In this document: one piece after another, positions 28,081-38,200 of the stretch | Layout: each line of letters begins with the position of its first letter | Position numbering within the stretch: the first letter of the stretch is position 1 | From: JACDEA01 sp963742585 | Lineage (GTDB): Bacteria; Actinomycetota; Acidimicrobiia; Acidimicrobiales; JACDEA01 | DNA: 64,000 nt | NCBI GenBank assembly: GCA_963742585.1 | Contig: CAVUMI010000004.1 | Span: 1 to 64,000 of the forward strand | Direction: 5' to 3' | The notes under the pieces: model-generated | Databases searched by the model: none | Told to the model about the DNA's origin: nothing | What the model saw: only the letters and a program-made list of their open reading frames with translations | Translations under genes and position numbers: made by a program

Positions 28081-29858
28081 TCACACGGAGGTCACACGGA
28101 CGAGCTGGCGACGGGTCCGCCGTCGAAGCTCGACGACAAGTCCCAGTAGCGCTAGGGGCGCCAGAGCCGGCAAGCCACCGCCGGTTGCCGGTAGGACCTG
28201 ACCGGTTCGTGTGCCGGCCACCGCCGGAGCCGAGGTCGGAGGCGCGGGAGGAGCCGCGTCGGCCAGGAATATCGGGTTCCCGATCGTGGTGAGCGACTGC
28301 AGGTCGCGGGTCTCCACCCTGTAGAAGGTCCCGAGCGGACCTTCGTCGGCTGAACGGGCGCCCTCAAAGGTGTACGTGAACGGATCGGCGTCGATCAGCG
28401 CCACATGCGCGGGGAGCCGGTTCCGGAGCACCGTCAGCAGCTGGCCTTGGGCACCCCGCACGGTCACCTGCATGGGCGCGCGGTTGGCCGCGACCGTGTC
28501 GCCGAACATCGCTGTCGTGCCGTCGGGGCGCGTCGCGGTGAATTCGAGCTGCGGACTGTTGAGCGGGCCCTTCGTCCGCACGTATGCATGCCCGGCGCGG
28601 AGGGCACGTCGCAGCGCCGCACGCGACAGCTCCTCGGCGTAGACCGCGGTCGACGTGGTGCCCCACTTGAACTTGGTCTCCTCGACGCCCTTCGAGTCCG
28701 ACCCGCTGACCGCGGTGATCTTGTTGCCCGCCATCAGGCGATCGACCCACAGTCCCAGGGCCGTCAGCGCGAAGGGATGTTCGATCTCGCCTGGGACATC
28801 GTCCACCCCCAGCACACTGGCGTCGACGAGGATCGGGCCGGTCAGCACTTCCATCGTGTCAACCGCGTTCCAGTCGATCACTCCGCCCAATTCGAACTCG
28901 CACCCGCGGCAGAGACCGTGCAGCGGCCCAGGGAAGAACGTCGGGTGGGCCACCTGGAACAGGGCGCCGTCAGCACGGCTCTTCCGCTGAACATCCAACA
29001 GCGAGACGTCCTCGAACCCGTGGCGATAATCGATGGCGTGCGGCGTCTCGCCGATCGTGATCATGTGGCCGAAGTAGGTGATGATCTCTCGACCCGGCCA
29101 CAGGAGAACGTCGCGGTTCGCCGCCTGTACTGGGCCCAACTCACGCCAGTGCTGGTTGGTGACGTAGTCGGTGATCGGGAGGAAGTCGAGACCGACGCTG
29201 CGCGCGTAAGCGACCATCGCTGACCACGACGGCGCGCTGGAGGTTGGACTGCATTCCGTGCATGTGGAAGTCGCCGTCGAACCAATCCGGCGTCGTGCGG
29301 GCGACGAACGTCGGGTCGAGCGGCTGGGCGACGAACGGCGCCCCCACCACCGGCGCCGAGCACTTCACGGTCATCGTCCATGTCGCGCCAGTGGGCCCGA
29401 CGGTGGCGATGCCGAGCTCGAGCCACCACGTCCCGGGTTGGATCGGGCCGGGTCGGTAGCCCCGCTGCGCGACGTCCTGCTGGATGAATACCGCGGGTTG
29501 GCCGGTCGCGACTCGACCGGCCCGGCTCCCCGACCACCCGCGGAAGCCGTCGACCGACCGGTAGCCGCGCTGATCCCACATCCCAAGGTCAAAGACCGTC
29601 GAGGTCAGCGGCGTGCTCGGCAGCGCCGGCTCGACGTCGGCCCAGTCGTAGGTGGCTTCAACGCGTGTGGTTCCCGGCGCGACGTTGAACGGTCGCACGA
29701 GGTAGCTGCGCGCGCTGGCGGACCCAACCGTGCCCGTGTAGGTGACCGGTGGTGTGAGCGGGCCGCAGGCCGGCGCGTCAGCGGCAGTCGCCGTCGCTCC
29801 GGGAAAGAGCGCAGCAACAGACGCGGCGACAGCAACGACGGCTCTACGGATGCCCCAT
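28081..29858 (-). CDS. CehA/McbA-like PHP-domain metallohydrolase with LPxTG-type anchor (frameshifts)
   Basis: About 590 residues. The N-terminus has a signal peptide (IRRAVVAVAASVAALFPGAT), then a beta-rich domain (about 30-190). The PHP core starts at WFDGDFHMHGMQSNLQRAV and continues after a shift near 29222 as GLDFLPITDYVTNQHW, GREIITYFGHMITIG, VAHPTFFPG and SGSDSKGVEETKFKWGTT, with the clustered His/Asp metal ligands expected of the family. The C-terminus reads LPATGGGLPALAPLALLGLV then RRRTRR: a LPxTG-type sorting signal, hydrophobic span and basic tail. It is thus probably surface-anchored. The start ATG at 29858 requires one base less in a G run. No sortase gene is in the window. The substrate (phosphoester or carbamate) is unknown. 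Confidence 0.8.
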
Positions 29859-29886
29859 CCTGTCAGTCCGTTCGCGCCACGGACGC

Positions 29887-30729
29887 TCAGCGCATCGCCG
29901 GACGGGCCTGGAGAAAGGTCCAGCGATTCCCTTCGAGGTCCTCGGCGACGTACACCGATGAGCCGGGGTATAGGTGCAACTCCTCGACGATCGTCGCGCC
30001 ACTGCCCTTCGCGTGGGCGTAGTGCGCTTCGAGATCGTCGACGTACACCCACGGCACATGCGTCCGGATGTCGCCAGTCCGCTCGCCGTCGAGCTTGAAG
30101 ATCATGAGCCCGGCATTGCCGATCCGCAGCTCGATCCACGGGTGGCCATACGGGCCCTCGGGCAGCGGGTCGTCACCGTCGGGCACCGAGTCGGCGGGGC
30201 CGAAGCCGAACACATCGACGAGGAACCGAGTGGCCGCCGCCGGTCGCGCGTACGCGACGCCGAGGCCGAGTCGGGCAAGGTCGACTTGCTCATGCGGCAC
30301 GTGGTCGCGCCGCTCGCACCAGGGCGCGAACCACTGCGGCACCATCCGGAACCATGCGGTGCCACCCTTGTCGACCCCGCCGGCGGGGATCACGAACTCG
30401 ACGGTGACGCGCGTACCGCCCTCGATGGGGTCGAAGCGCACCTCGGTCTCGACGTCGTCGAGGTCGCTGGCCCAGGCCAACTTCGACCCCGGCTCCCACA
30501 GCGTGATCGTCGCCCGCACGAAGACGTCGTCGGGCCGCTCGAGAACCTCCATTATCCGCCCACCCACTCCTGGCTCGCAGCGCAACTCGACCACCCGGCC
30601 GGCGTCAGCCCAGAAGTTGATCGGCCCGCGCATCCACCACAGGTCCATCTCCTCGGTGAACACCTTGAACGCCGTGTCGGGATCAACGGCTACATCGACC
30701 TGGGATGAGGCAGTCAGTGCATCGGTCAT
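29887..30729 (-). CDS. SRPBCC (AHSA1-like) domain fused to VOC domain
   Basis: A 280-residue intact two-domain protein. Residues 1-148: START/SRPBCC ligand-binding fold of the AHSA1 type (VDVAVDPDTAFKVFTEEMDL, then SDLDDVETEVRFDPIEGGTR and WFAPWCERR). Residues about 155-278: VOC unit (LGLGVAYARPAAATRFLVDV, then HVPWVYVDDLEAHYAHAKGS and VYVAEDLEGNRWTFLQ). Such fusions are often paired with ArsR repressors; none is next to it here, but an inverted repeat lies directly upstream of the start. Function unknown, possibly sequestration or modification of a hydrophobic small molecule. Confidence 0.82.
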   Translation of the reverse strand: MTDALTASSQVDVAVDPDTAFKVFTEEMDLWWMRGPINFWADAGRVVELRCEPGVGGRIMEVLERPDDVFVRATITLWEPGSKLAWASDLDDVETEVRFDPIEGGTRVTVEFVIPAGGVDKGGTAWFRMVPQWFAPWCERRDHVPHEQVDLARLGLGVAYARPAAATRFLVDVFGFGPADSVPDGDDPLPEGPYGHPWIELRIGNAGLMIFKLDGERTGDIRTHVPWVYVDDLEAHYAHAKGSGATIVEELHLYPGSSVYVAEDLEGNRWTFLQARPAMR

Positions 30730-30737
30730 CAGCGATG

Positions 30738-30761
30738 ATAGTTACTGATTTCGATAACTAT
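30738..30761. promoter_or_regulatory. Inverted repeat upstream of SRPBCC-VOC gene
   Basis: ATAGTTA-N10-TAACTAT, perfect 7-bp arms in an AT-rich patch, 8 bp before the minus-strand start. It resembles operators of ArsR or MarR repressors, and its arms share ATAGTTA with the MarR operator at 11956, which raises the possibility of one regulator acting at both. Confidence 0.6.
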
Positions 30762-30906
30762 TGTCAAGACGCTGAATCTTTCTTGTTGTCGAGAACGGGT
30801 CTCACGTTCATCCTGCCGTAACCGATAAGAGGCGTAGACGCAACCGTGTGTGGGTACCGTCCGTAGTGGGTGGATGCAGCGTTGCTGTGTCCGGGAGGAG
30901 AACGAA

Positions 30907-31047
30907 ATGCTGGCCTGGCTCAAGAAGCGGGTCCGCGACGATCACATCGCGGACGAGCGCCGTGCAGTGCGGCTCGTCCATGAGATCTTCGGACCTGGTG
31001 TCGAAGACGTCACACCGCTCAGAGAGGCTCCCCGCACCGCGGCCTAA
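30907..31047 (+). CDS. Small basic protein, 46 residues
   Basis: ATG at 30907 preceded by a very strong GGGAGGAG ribosome-binding site (6 bp spacing) opens MLAWLKKRVRDDHIADERRA, then VRLVHEIFGPGVEDVTPLRE. The first half is a charged amphipathic helix. No family recognised. It ends convergent with and overlapping (4 bp) the MmcQ gene. A strong initiation site and normal composition favour a real gene. Confidence 0.6.
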   Translation: MLAWLKKRVRDDHIADERRAVRLVHEIFGPGVEDVTPLREAPRTAA

Positions 31048-31406
31048 CCGCCGAGCTGGTCAACCAGCTTCTTCGGGGCGATGACGCGGTACGCGTCCTC
31101 GACGACCCCGGCGATCTCGGCCCAGTCGAGGTCTCGATCGAGCTGAACTCCTAACCAACCCCGCCCGCCGACGTAGGGCGGGCGGAAGAACCGCTCCGGA
31201 TCCTCCATCACCATCGCCTCCTGTGCGCCGGGCGGGGCTGCGCACCACAGCGCGAGCCGTCCGTCGCCGTGGTGGTCATCGACGTAGGTGACGAATGTCT
31301 TCTTATCTCGCACGAACCACGTCGGGGAGCCGTGACTCAGACGTTCTGTGACTTCGGGCAGCGCCAGGCAGATCTTGCGCACGCGGGCGAGCGGGCTGGG
31401 TGGCAT
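31044..31406 (-). CDS. MmcQ/YjbR family DNA-binding-like protein
   Basis: A 120-residue CyaY-like fold protein. It reads MPPSPLARVRKICLALPEVT, then HGSPTWFVRDKKTFVTYVDD and GRLALWCAAPPGAQEAMV, and ends with AYRVIAPKKLVDQL, the standard MmcQ/YjbR pattern. I chose the ATG at 31406 because homology begins there, and it abuts the methyltransferase stop. Biochemical function is not established; the name refers to a proposed DNA-binding ability. Confidence 0.86.
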   Translation of the reverse strand: MPPSPLARVRKICLALPEVTERLSHGSPTWFVRDKKTFVTYVDDHHGDGRLALWCAAPPGAQEAMVMEDPERFFRPPYVGGRGWLGVQLDRDLDWAEIAGVVEDAYRVIAPKKLVDQLGG

Positions 31407-32083
31407 CAGGCGGGCTTCGTCCACCGGCACACGACCTGGAAGCCGGTTTCGACGAAGGTTGCGCCGGGCAGCGCGGCCGCGTAGCGGCGGCGGAACTCGC
31501 CCGGTGAGAGGAACCGATCGCTCGCCATGTGGTCGAGCCATCCCTGGTGTGTCATCAGCCCGAAGCGCTCCCATGCATGGGGCCGCCGGCGAACCACGTC
31601 GTTGACGAGCTGCTTGAGCGCGCCGAGTTGGTAGTACCAGCGCGGGAGCTGGGCTCGGAACGCGGTGACGTCGGCGAGCATCGCCGATCCGCCGGGCCGC
31701 ACCAGCGTGGTGATGTGCGCGAGCGCGGCCTCGAGGTCGGCGACGTGATGGAGTGTGGCCGAGGTAACGACGAGATCGAACTGGCCCGTGACGTTGGCGA
31801 GATCGGCGACCTCGTAGGTGATGTTGGGTGCGGCCCGCTTGCGGCGGGCCACGTCGATCATCGCGGGACTGAGGTCGACCGCCAGCACGTGCTCGAAACG
31901 TTCGGCCAGCAGCGCGGCGTGCCGGCCTGGACCGCAGCCGAGGTCCAGCGCGTCTCCGCCGCGTTCGGGCAGGACGGTTAGCAGCCAGTCGCCGAACGCA
32001 TCGCCTTCGAGTTCGGCGCGCCGGTCGAAGGTCTCGGCCAGCTCGTCGAACGACTGCGGGTGGTGTTGGTGGTGATGCGTCAC
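31406..32083 (-). CDS. Class I SAM-dependent methyltransferase
   Basis: A 225-residue methyltransferase starting with a His-rich leader (MTHHHQHHPQSFDELAETFD). SAM-binding motif I is ALDLGCGPGRHAALLAERF, acidic end of beta-2 LAVDLSPAMIDVARRK, motif post-I DLVVTSATLHHV and VRPGGSAMLADV. Frame intact. Resembles UbiE/Methyltransf_11 enzymes acting on small molecules. It sits between MmcQ and a serine hydrolase, with ATGA-type overlaps at both ends. Confidence 0.86.
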   Translation of the reverse strand: MTHHHQHHPQSFDELAETFDRRAELEGDAFGDWLLTVLPERGGDALDLGCGPGRHAALLAERFEHVLAVDLSPAMIDVARRKRAAPNITYEVADLANVTGQFDLVVTSATLHHVADLEAALAHITTLVRPGGSAMLADVTAFRAQLPRWYYQLGALKQLVNDVVRRRPHAWERFGLMTHQGWLDHMASDRFLSPGEFRRRYAAALPGATFVETGFQVVCRWTKPA

Positions 32084-33256
32084 CCGATCGCCGCGTACAC
32101 CGCCTCGATGAGCCCGATCGTGCGGGGATCGCCGGCCAACGCCGTCGTCATCTTGTTCATCACGTAGCCGTAGCCGATGTCGGCGTCAGGGTCGGCAAAA
32201 CCGAGCGACCCGCCGGCACCGGCGTGGCCGAAGTTGCGCGGCCCACCGAGCGGAGCGAAGGCCGAGTCCATGAAGAACCCGAGGCCGAAGCGAGTGGGGG
32301 CGTACAGCACCTTGTCGGGTCCGTTTGACTGTTCGGTCGTCGACGTTGGCGACGGTTTCGTCGGTGAAGAGACGAACGCCGTCGACCCCGTCACCCACGA
32401 GACCGGCGTACATCCGGGCCAGTGAACGGGCGTCGGTGATGCCGTTGGCGGCCGGGATCTCTGCGGCATGCACCTCGGGGCTGTTGAACTCGAGCGCCGG
32501 CTTGGTGACGAACAGCGCGCGGTTCACGAGCGAGTCGGGGCTGAGGAACGCCTCGGCGATCTCACGAATCTCATCGGGGAGCGACGCGAGGTCGATGTTC
32601 ACGTCGGCCGCTCCGAAGCCACCCTGAATCAGCGGGCTAACGCGACTCTCCTGGCTGGCCGGCAGCCCGATCCAGAAATCGAGCCCGAGCGGCGCGGCCA
32701 CTTCGTCGGCAAAGAACTGACCGAGGCTCTTGCCGCTGATGCGTCGGACAACTTCGCCGACCAGCCAGCCGTAGGTGAGCGCGTGATAGCCGTGGGCCGT
32801 GCCCGGCTCCCAGACGGGCGCCTGGGTTTCCAGCAGCTTGATGATCGGATCCCACGCCAGCGCTTCCTCGGGCGACGGTGCGTTGTCGACCACCGGCAAG
32901 CCGGCCCGGTGCGAAAGCAGCCAGCGCACCGGGATGTTCTCCTTGCCCTCGGCGCCGAATTCGGGCCAGTAGGTGACGACCGGCGCGTCGAGATCGAGCT
33001 CACCCCGCTGCACCAGGAGGTTGGCGCAGACCGCGGTGGCGCCCTTGGTCGTCGAGAAAACGAGCTGCAGGCTGTCCTCGGCCCACGGGCGACCGGTGGC
33101 CTCGTCGGCAATGCCACCCCAGAGGTCGACGACCTTCTGACCGCGGTGGTACAGCGCAAACGCTGCGCCCACGTCGCCGTGTTTCTCGAAGTTGGCGGCG
33201 AAGGCGTCCTTCACTCGCTCGAACCCGCTCGCTACCTCGCCTTGGATGTCGGTCAT
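32080..33256 (-). CDS. Serine hydrolase, class C beta-lactamase/esterase family (one frameshift)
   Basis: About 392 residues. The SxxK nucleophile motif is STTK at residues 68-71 (QLVFSTTKGATAVCANLLVQ). Further blocks are YWPEFGAEGKENIPVRWLLS, HRAGLP, WEPGTAHGYHALTYGWLVGE (the Tyr motif) and, after a shift near 32340, FGHAGAGGSLGFADPDADIG with the HxG block. This is the EstB/penicillin-binding-protein-like esterase group (Pfam Beta-lactamase). The frame break lies in a short G/C stretch. It lies head to head with the enoyl-CoA hydratase gene, 21 bp apart. Confidence 0.86.
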
Positions 33257-33277
33257 GGCCGAAGGCTAGACAAGCGC

Positions 33278-34081
33278 ATGTCCTTCGTTCTGATCGACAA
33301 GCCTCAGCCCCACGTCAGCCTCATCACGCTTAACCGACCCGAGCGCATGAACGCCATGGCGTTCGACGTGATGATCCCGTTCCGCGAAGCGCTCGAGGCG
33401 GTGAGCCTCGACAACGACACCCGGGTCGTGGTCATCACCGGCGCCGGGCATGGGTTCTGCTCGGGGGCCGACCTCGAGGACTCCGGCATCGTCCCCAACA
33501 TCGACGGCCTCACCGTGCCGACCATCGCCTACCGGGCAATGGAGCTCCTCGACAACGTGATCCTGTCGATCCGCAAGATGCACCAGCCGGTGATCGCGGC
33601 GATCAACGGCGCGGCGATCGGCGGGGGCTTCTGCCTGAGCGTGGCTTGCGACATCCGCTTCGCCTCGACCGACGCCTACTTCCGGGCCGCGGGCATCAAC
33701 AACGGGCTGACGTCGAGCGAACTTGGGATCAGCTACCTGCTCCCGCGTGCGGTGGGCTCGTCGCGGGCCTTCGACATCATGCTGTCGGGCCGCGACGTCG
33801 ATGCGGCCGAGGCCGAGCGCATCGGCCTGGTGTCGGCCACGGTGGCGCCCGATGAGCTTCTCGATCGCTGCTACGAGATGGCCCAGCGCATCATCGGCTT
33901 CAGCCGGGTCGGGGTCGAGAGCACGAAGAAGCTGCTGTGGTCGAGTCTCGACGCCAGCAGCCTGCTCGCCCACATGGATCACGAGGCCGCCGCCCAGCTC
34001 TACGTCCGCCTCACTACCCAGAACTTCGAAGAGGCCATCCGCGCCCGCAAGGAGAAGCGCCCACCCATCTATAACGACTGA
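33278..34081 (+). CDS. Enoyl-CoA hydratase/isomerase family protein
   Basis: A 267-residue crotonase. Starts MSFVLIDKPQPHVSLITLNR. The oxyanion-hole segments ITGAGHGFCSGADLEDSG and NGAAIGGGFCLSVACDIRFA are present. The catalytic Glu position in the second region (SELGISYLLPRAVG) carries Glu, consistent with hydratase or isomerase activity. Frame intact. Probable role in beta-oxidation of an unknown acyl-CoA. Confidence 0.88.
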   Translation: MSFVLIDKPQPHVSLITLNRPERMNAMAFDVMIPFREALEAVSLDNDTRVVVITGAGHGFCSGADLEDSGIVPNIDGLTVPTIAYRAMELLDNVILSIRKMHQPVIAAINGAAIGGGFCLSVACDIRFASTDAYFRAAGINNGLTSSELGISYLLPRAVGSSRAFDIMLSGRDVDAAEAERIGLVSATVAPDELLDRCYEMAQRIIGFSRVGVESTKKLLWSSLDASSLLAHMDHEAAAQLYVRLTTQNFEEAIRARKEKRPPIYND

Positions 34082-34126
34082 CTGAGTGTCGGAATCGTCA
34101 TAGCTTTGGGGCAGGAGGCACTTCCA

Positions 34127-34768
34127 ATGCGCATCGTGATCCCGATATTCGACCGCTTCACCGCCCTCGACGCGGTTGGGCCCTACGAGGTGCTGTCCCG
34201 CCTGCCTGGCGCGGAGGTCACATTCGTCGCCGCGACGGCCGGCCCGGTGCGCACCGACACCGGCGCGCTGGCCATCACCGCCGACGCCGCGCTCGACGAC
34301 ATCGACGGCTGCGACATCCTCACGATCCCCGGCGGTCCGGGCACGCGCGAGCTCATGACCGATCCGCAGTTGATCGACTGGGTCAAGCGCATCCACCCGA
34401 CCACCACGTGGACGACCTCGGTGTGCACCGGCTCACTGTTGTTGGGAGCTGCCGGCCTGCTCACCGGCATCAAGGCGACGACGCACTGGGCGGCGAGCGA
34501 TCTGCTCGAATCGCTCGGCGCGACCTACAGCGACGAGCGCGTCGTCATCGAGGGCAAGATCATCACCGCCGCGGGTGTGTCGTCCGGCATCGACATGGCG
34601 CTCACCCTGGCCGCCAGGATCGCCGGCGATGAGATCGCCCAGGCGATCCAACTCGGCATCGAGTACGACCCCCAACCCCCCTTCGACGCCGGCTCCCCCG
34701 CCAAAGCCGCCCCCGCAATCGTCGACCTCGTCCGCTCCCTCTCGGTCGACGCCACCACCGGCACCTAA
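34127..34768 (+). CDS. DJ-1/PfpI family protein, isonitrile hydratase-like
   Basis: A 213-residue class I glutamine amidotransferase-like protein. RIVIPIFDRFTALDAVGPYE at the start carries the conserved acidic residue, and TTSVCTGSLLLGAAGLLTG supplies the nucleophile elbow with Cys. The block KATTHWAASDLLESLGATY is typical of the GATase-1-like/InhA isonitrile hydratase subgroup. ATG at 34127 with a nearby GGAGG. The tail is Pro/Ala-rich. Frame intact. Confidence 0.86.
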   Translation: MRIVIPIFDRFTALDAVGPYEVLSRLPGAEVTFVAATAGPVRTDTGALAITADAALDDIDGCDILTIPGGPGTRELMTDPQLIDWVKRIHPTTTWTTSVCTGSLLLGAAGLLTGIKATTHWAASDLLESLGATYSDERVVIEGKIITAAGVSSGIDMALTLAARIAGDEIAQAIQLGIEYDPQPPFDAGSPAKAAPAIVDLVRSLSVDATTGT

Positions 34769-34814
34769 CCGAGCCCGCCGAACTCTCAGACGAACTAACT
34801 GCAAGGCTTCCGTT

Positions 34815-35586
34815 ATGCCGCATCTCGATCGCGACGGCATGAAGATCTTCTTTGAGGCTCACGGCGACGGGTCCGATCATTCTCTTGAGCCATGGCTACT
34901 CGGCGACCACCGAGATGTGGGCCGGCCAGATCGATCCGCTGACCGGCGCCGGCTACAGGTCGTCACGTGGGACATGCGGGGCCACGGGCAGAGCGATGCG
35001 CCCGATGATATCGAGGCCTACTCGGAGTCGGCGACGATGGCGCGACATGGCCGCGATCCTCGACGCGGTCGGCGCCGAGCAGCGCCGTGATCGGCGGGCT
35101 GTCCCTCGGTGGCTACATGTCCCTTGCCTTCAACATCGCCGCACCCGAACGCGTCGCCGCGCTCGATGCTCTTCGACACCGGCCCGGGGTTCCGCAAGGA
35201 CGAGGCCCGCGAGCAGTGGAACGCGATGGCCGCCCGCACCGTGAGCGGTTGAGGAGCGCGGTCAACGTGCTGGGCGGCGGCGCCGAAGTCCGACGCTCGA
35301 CGCACCGCTCGCCCGACGGGTTGGCCCGGGCCGCCCACGGCATGCTCGCCCAGCACGACGCCCGCGTCATCGACTCGCTGCCGACGATCAGCGTGCCGAC
35401 GCTGGTGCTGGTCGGCGAGAACGACACGCAGTTCCACGCCGGGACCGACTACATGGTCGGCCAAGATCCCGGGCGCGGTGAAAGCGGTCATACCGGCCGC
35501 CGGCCACGCGGCCAACATCGATCAGCCCGACGCGTTCAACGCCGCCGTGCTCGACTTCCTCGGGGACGCGGTCAACCACAGCCTGA
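34815..35586 (+). CDS. Alpha/beta hydrolase (several frameshifts)
   Basis: About 255 residues over three frames. Pieces: MPHLDRDGMKIFFEAHGDGS, then ILLSHGYSATTEMWAGQIDP, TWDMRGHGQSDAPDD, AVIGGLSLGGYMSLAFNIAA (nucleophile elbow GLSLGG), ISVPTLVLVGENDTQFHAG (Asp) and VIPAAGHAANIDQPDAFNAA (His). The catalytic triad is complete. About five shifts. The stop is uncertain; I place it at 35586. First of a run of co-directional genes to 39460. Confidence 0.76.
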
Positions 35587-35607
35587 ATCGCCGGTACCCT
35601 CGATTCG

Positions 35608-36398
35608 ATGGCGAACGGCGGGACGCAAGGCCAGCTGGCTGCTGCTCGCAGCCGCGCTCGGGCTCGCCGGCTGCGCCCGCGCCGATGACCAGAAGCTCGC
35701 CGTAGCCGAGCGGCTCGGTGCCGACGGTGCCCACGACGACCACGGCCTCGACGACAACCACGACGGTGGCGCCCGACCACGACGGCGGCGCCGCGCGCCC
35801 ACGACCACCAAGTCGCCGCCCACCACCGCACGACCGTCGCGTCCCGGGTCGTGACCGAGCAGGACTGGACGCCGTTCGCGACCGTCGGCGGGCATCACGC
35901 TGCGCCATCCCTCGCGCCGCGTCGAGCGCATCGGGCTTGCACGAGTCGAATCACGAGGGCGCGCGTGAGCTCGAGGTGCTGCCCACTGCGGTACAACCCA
36001 CCGATCTCGAGAACCGAGGCCGGCTCACGCCGGCGCGCACCGCGGCCGACGTCGTTTCCGATCCCGAGCCGTCGAGATCCGGTCGCCGGTCACCGGCACG
36101 GTGCTGCGCGCCGGCACCTACGTCCTCTACTGCAAACACTCCGACGACTACGTGGCCATCGAGCCCGACGATCACCCGGGCTGGGAGGTCAAGGTGCTGC
36201 ACATCGACGGCGTGCGCGTGCGGCCCGGCTCAACGGGTCGTGGCCGGCGAGACCGTGCTGGCCCCGCGACCCACGCAATTGCCGTTCGAGTCACAGGTCG
36301 ACAAGGCGCGGACCACCGATCCAGCGTGGCCACACGTGCATGTCGAAGTCGTCGATCCGAGCATCCCGAACAAGCCCTCGCCGGGAGGCGGCTGCTGA
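35608..36398 (+). CDS. Lipoprotein with M23-like (LytM) domain (frameshifts)
   Basis: About 260 residues in several frames. The start region gives a lipoprotein signal ASWLLLAAALGLAGCARADD (lipobox LAGC), then a Thr/Pro/His-rich linker (TTTASTTTTTVAPDH in one frame). The C-terminal half is a peptidase M23-like beta domain (SPVTGTVLRAGTYVLYCKHS, VKVLHIDGVRVRPG, VAGETVLAPRPTQLPFESQV, HVHVEVVDPS), but the His residues HxH expected for zinc are only partly preserved (WPHVHVEVVD). A peptidoglycan-binding or degenerate lysostaphin-like function is likely. Indels obscure the N-terminal third. Confidence 0.66.
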
Positions 36399-36417
36399 TC
36401 GATAGTTTCAGGGCCCG

Positions 36418-37411
36418 ATGCTTGCGCCGCTGCCCCCCGTCGAACGACTCCGCCCGGGTCTGTGGAGCGTGCCCGGTGCCGATCCCGTCGAACTCGCTGC
36501 GCTACGTCTTCGTCTACGTCTTCGAGACCGACGCCGGGCCGTACCTGATCGACACCGGCTGGAACACCGACGAGGCGTTCGCCGCGCTGACCGACGGCCT
36601 GGCCCAGGTCGGCACCGACGTGGCCAGCGTGCAGGGTGTGTTGGTCACGCACATCCATCCGGACCACTACGGGCTGGCCGGCCGGGTACGCGAGGCGTCC
36701 GGCGCGTGGGTCGCACTGCACCCGGCCGACGCCGCGCTCATCCACGATCGCTACGAGGAGCCCACCGATCTGCTCACGCGCGTCGCCACCATGCTGCGTC
36801 GGGTCGGCGCGCCCGAGGAGGAGGTCAACGCACTGGCCAACGCGTCGATGCCGGTGCGCGGCGTTCGTGAGCGCGGTGATGCCCGACGTCTTGCTCGAGG
36901 ACGGTGACAAGCCCGAGGTGCCCGGGTTGGGACCTCTCGGCGATCTGGACGCCCGGCCACTCCCCCGGCCACCTGTGCTTCTGGGAGGACCGCAACCGCC
37001 TGATGCTGTCGGGCGACCACGTGTTGCCGCGGATCACGCCCAACATCCCGTTCCATCCGCAGGCGGGCGCCGACCCGCTCGGCGAATACCTCGAGTCGCT
37101 CGACAAGCTCAACGACTACGACGAGGACGAGGTCCTGCCCGCCCACGAGCACCGCTTCGTCGGGCTGCGCGACGCGACTCGACGAACTGCGCGCGCATCA
37201 CGAGCGGCGCTTCGCCGAGGTCACCGCGGCCATCGCCGCCGGCACCAACACCGCGTGGTACATCGCCGAGCACATGAAGTGGTCGCGGCCGTGGGACCGC
37301 ATCGACGGCTTCATGCGCCGGGCCGCGGTGGGCGAGGCGATGGCGCACCTCCGCGCCCTCGAGATGCGTGGCGTGATCCGCGAGGTCGCCCGGCGAGCCG
37401 ACGACCTATGA
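36418..37411 (+). CDS. MBL-fold metallo-hydrolase (frameshifts)
   Basis: About 330 residues. The zinc motif HIHPDHYGLAGRV (HxHxDH) follows YVFVYVFETDAGPYLIDTGW. After shifts near 36455, 36860 and 36920 the text continues IWTPGHSPGHLCFWEDRNRL (second metal His) and LSGDHVLPRITPNIPFHPQA (metal Asp), then a C-terminal helical domain PAHEHRFVGLRD to REVARRADDL. This is the glyoxalase II-like/lactamase B plus winged-helix type. The stop overlaps the SDR start (ATGA). A thioesterase or lactonase role would fit the acyl-CoA setting. Confidence 0.8.
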
Positions 37412-38200
37412 GTTGGCGACCGACAAGCGGCGCCAACAATGCCTCGAGACTGTTCGATCTCACCGGACCGGGTCGCGCTCGATCACCGGCGGCAGCCGCG
37501 GGCTCGGACGCGAGATGGCGCTGGCCTTCGCCCAGGCCGGCGCCGACATCGTCGTGGCCAGTCGCAAGCAGGAGTCGTGCGACGCCACCGCCGAGGAGAT
37601 CCGCGCGACCACCGGCCGGCGGGCGCTCGCCCACGCGTGCCACGTCGGCGACTGGGACCAGCTCGAGCCGCTGGTCGATGCCGCGTACGCCGAGTTCGGC
37701 AAGGTCGACGTCCTGGTCAACAACGCGGGCATGTCGCCGCTCTACGACCAGGTCGTCAACGTCACCGAGGCGCTCTACGACAAGGTGCTCGACGTCAACC
37801 TCAAGGGACCGTTCCGGCTCTCGGCGTTGGTCGCAACGCGCATGGCCGCCGGCCGACGGCGGGTCGATCATCAACGTCAGCAGCGTCGCCGCGATCCGCC
37901 CGACGCCCGACGTGATTCCGTACGCGGCGGCCAAGGCCGGGCTCGAAGCCATGACGATCGCCTTCGCCAAGGGCTTCGGTCCGAAGGTGCGGGTCAACTG
38001 CATCGAGGCCGGCGCGTTCCTCACCGACATCAGCAAGGCATGGGACCTCGACGCGTTCAACCGCGGCGCCAAGGTGCGCATCCCGCTGCAGCGAGGCGGG
38101 CGAGCCACGCGAGATCGTCGGTACCGCCCTGTATCTGGCCAGCGACGCGTCGAGCTACACGAGCGGCGCAGTGATCCGCGTCGACGGCGGCTCGGCTTGA
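37408..38200 (+). CDS. Short-chain dehydrogenase/reductase (frameshifts)
   Basis: About 262 residues. The ATG at 37408 reads MSWRPTSGANNASRLFDLTG. The cofactor loop ITGGSRGLGREMALAFAQAG follows (one base shift), with VVASRKQESC (Arg after beta-2, NADP preference likely), NNAGMSPLYD, NVSSVAAIRPTPDVIPYAAA with catalytic Ser/Tyr and the Lys in AKAGLE, and the end YTSGAVIRVDGG. Three shifts (about 37470, 37850, 38095). Overlaps both neighbours. Confidence 0.82.

Noticed and set aside
32468..33277. Long plus-strand open frame running into the enoyl-CoA hydratase
   Set aside because: It is antisense to the serine hydrolase and has Arg/Ala-rich shadow composition; family homology begins only at 33278.
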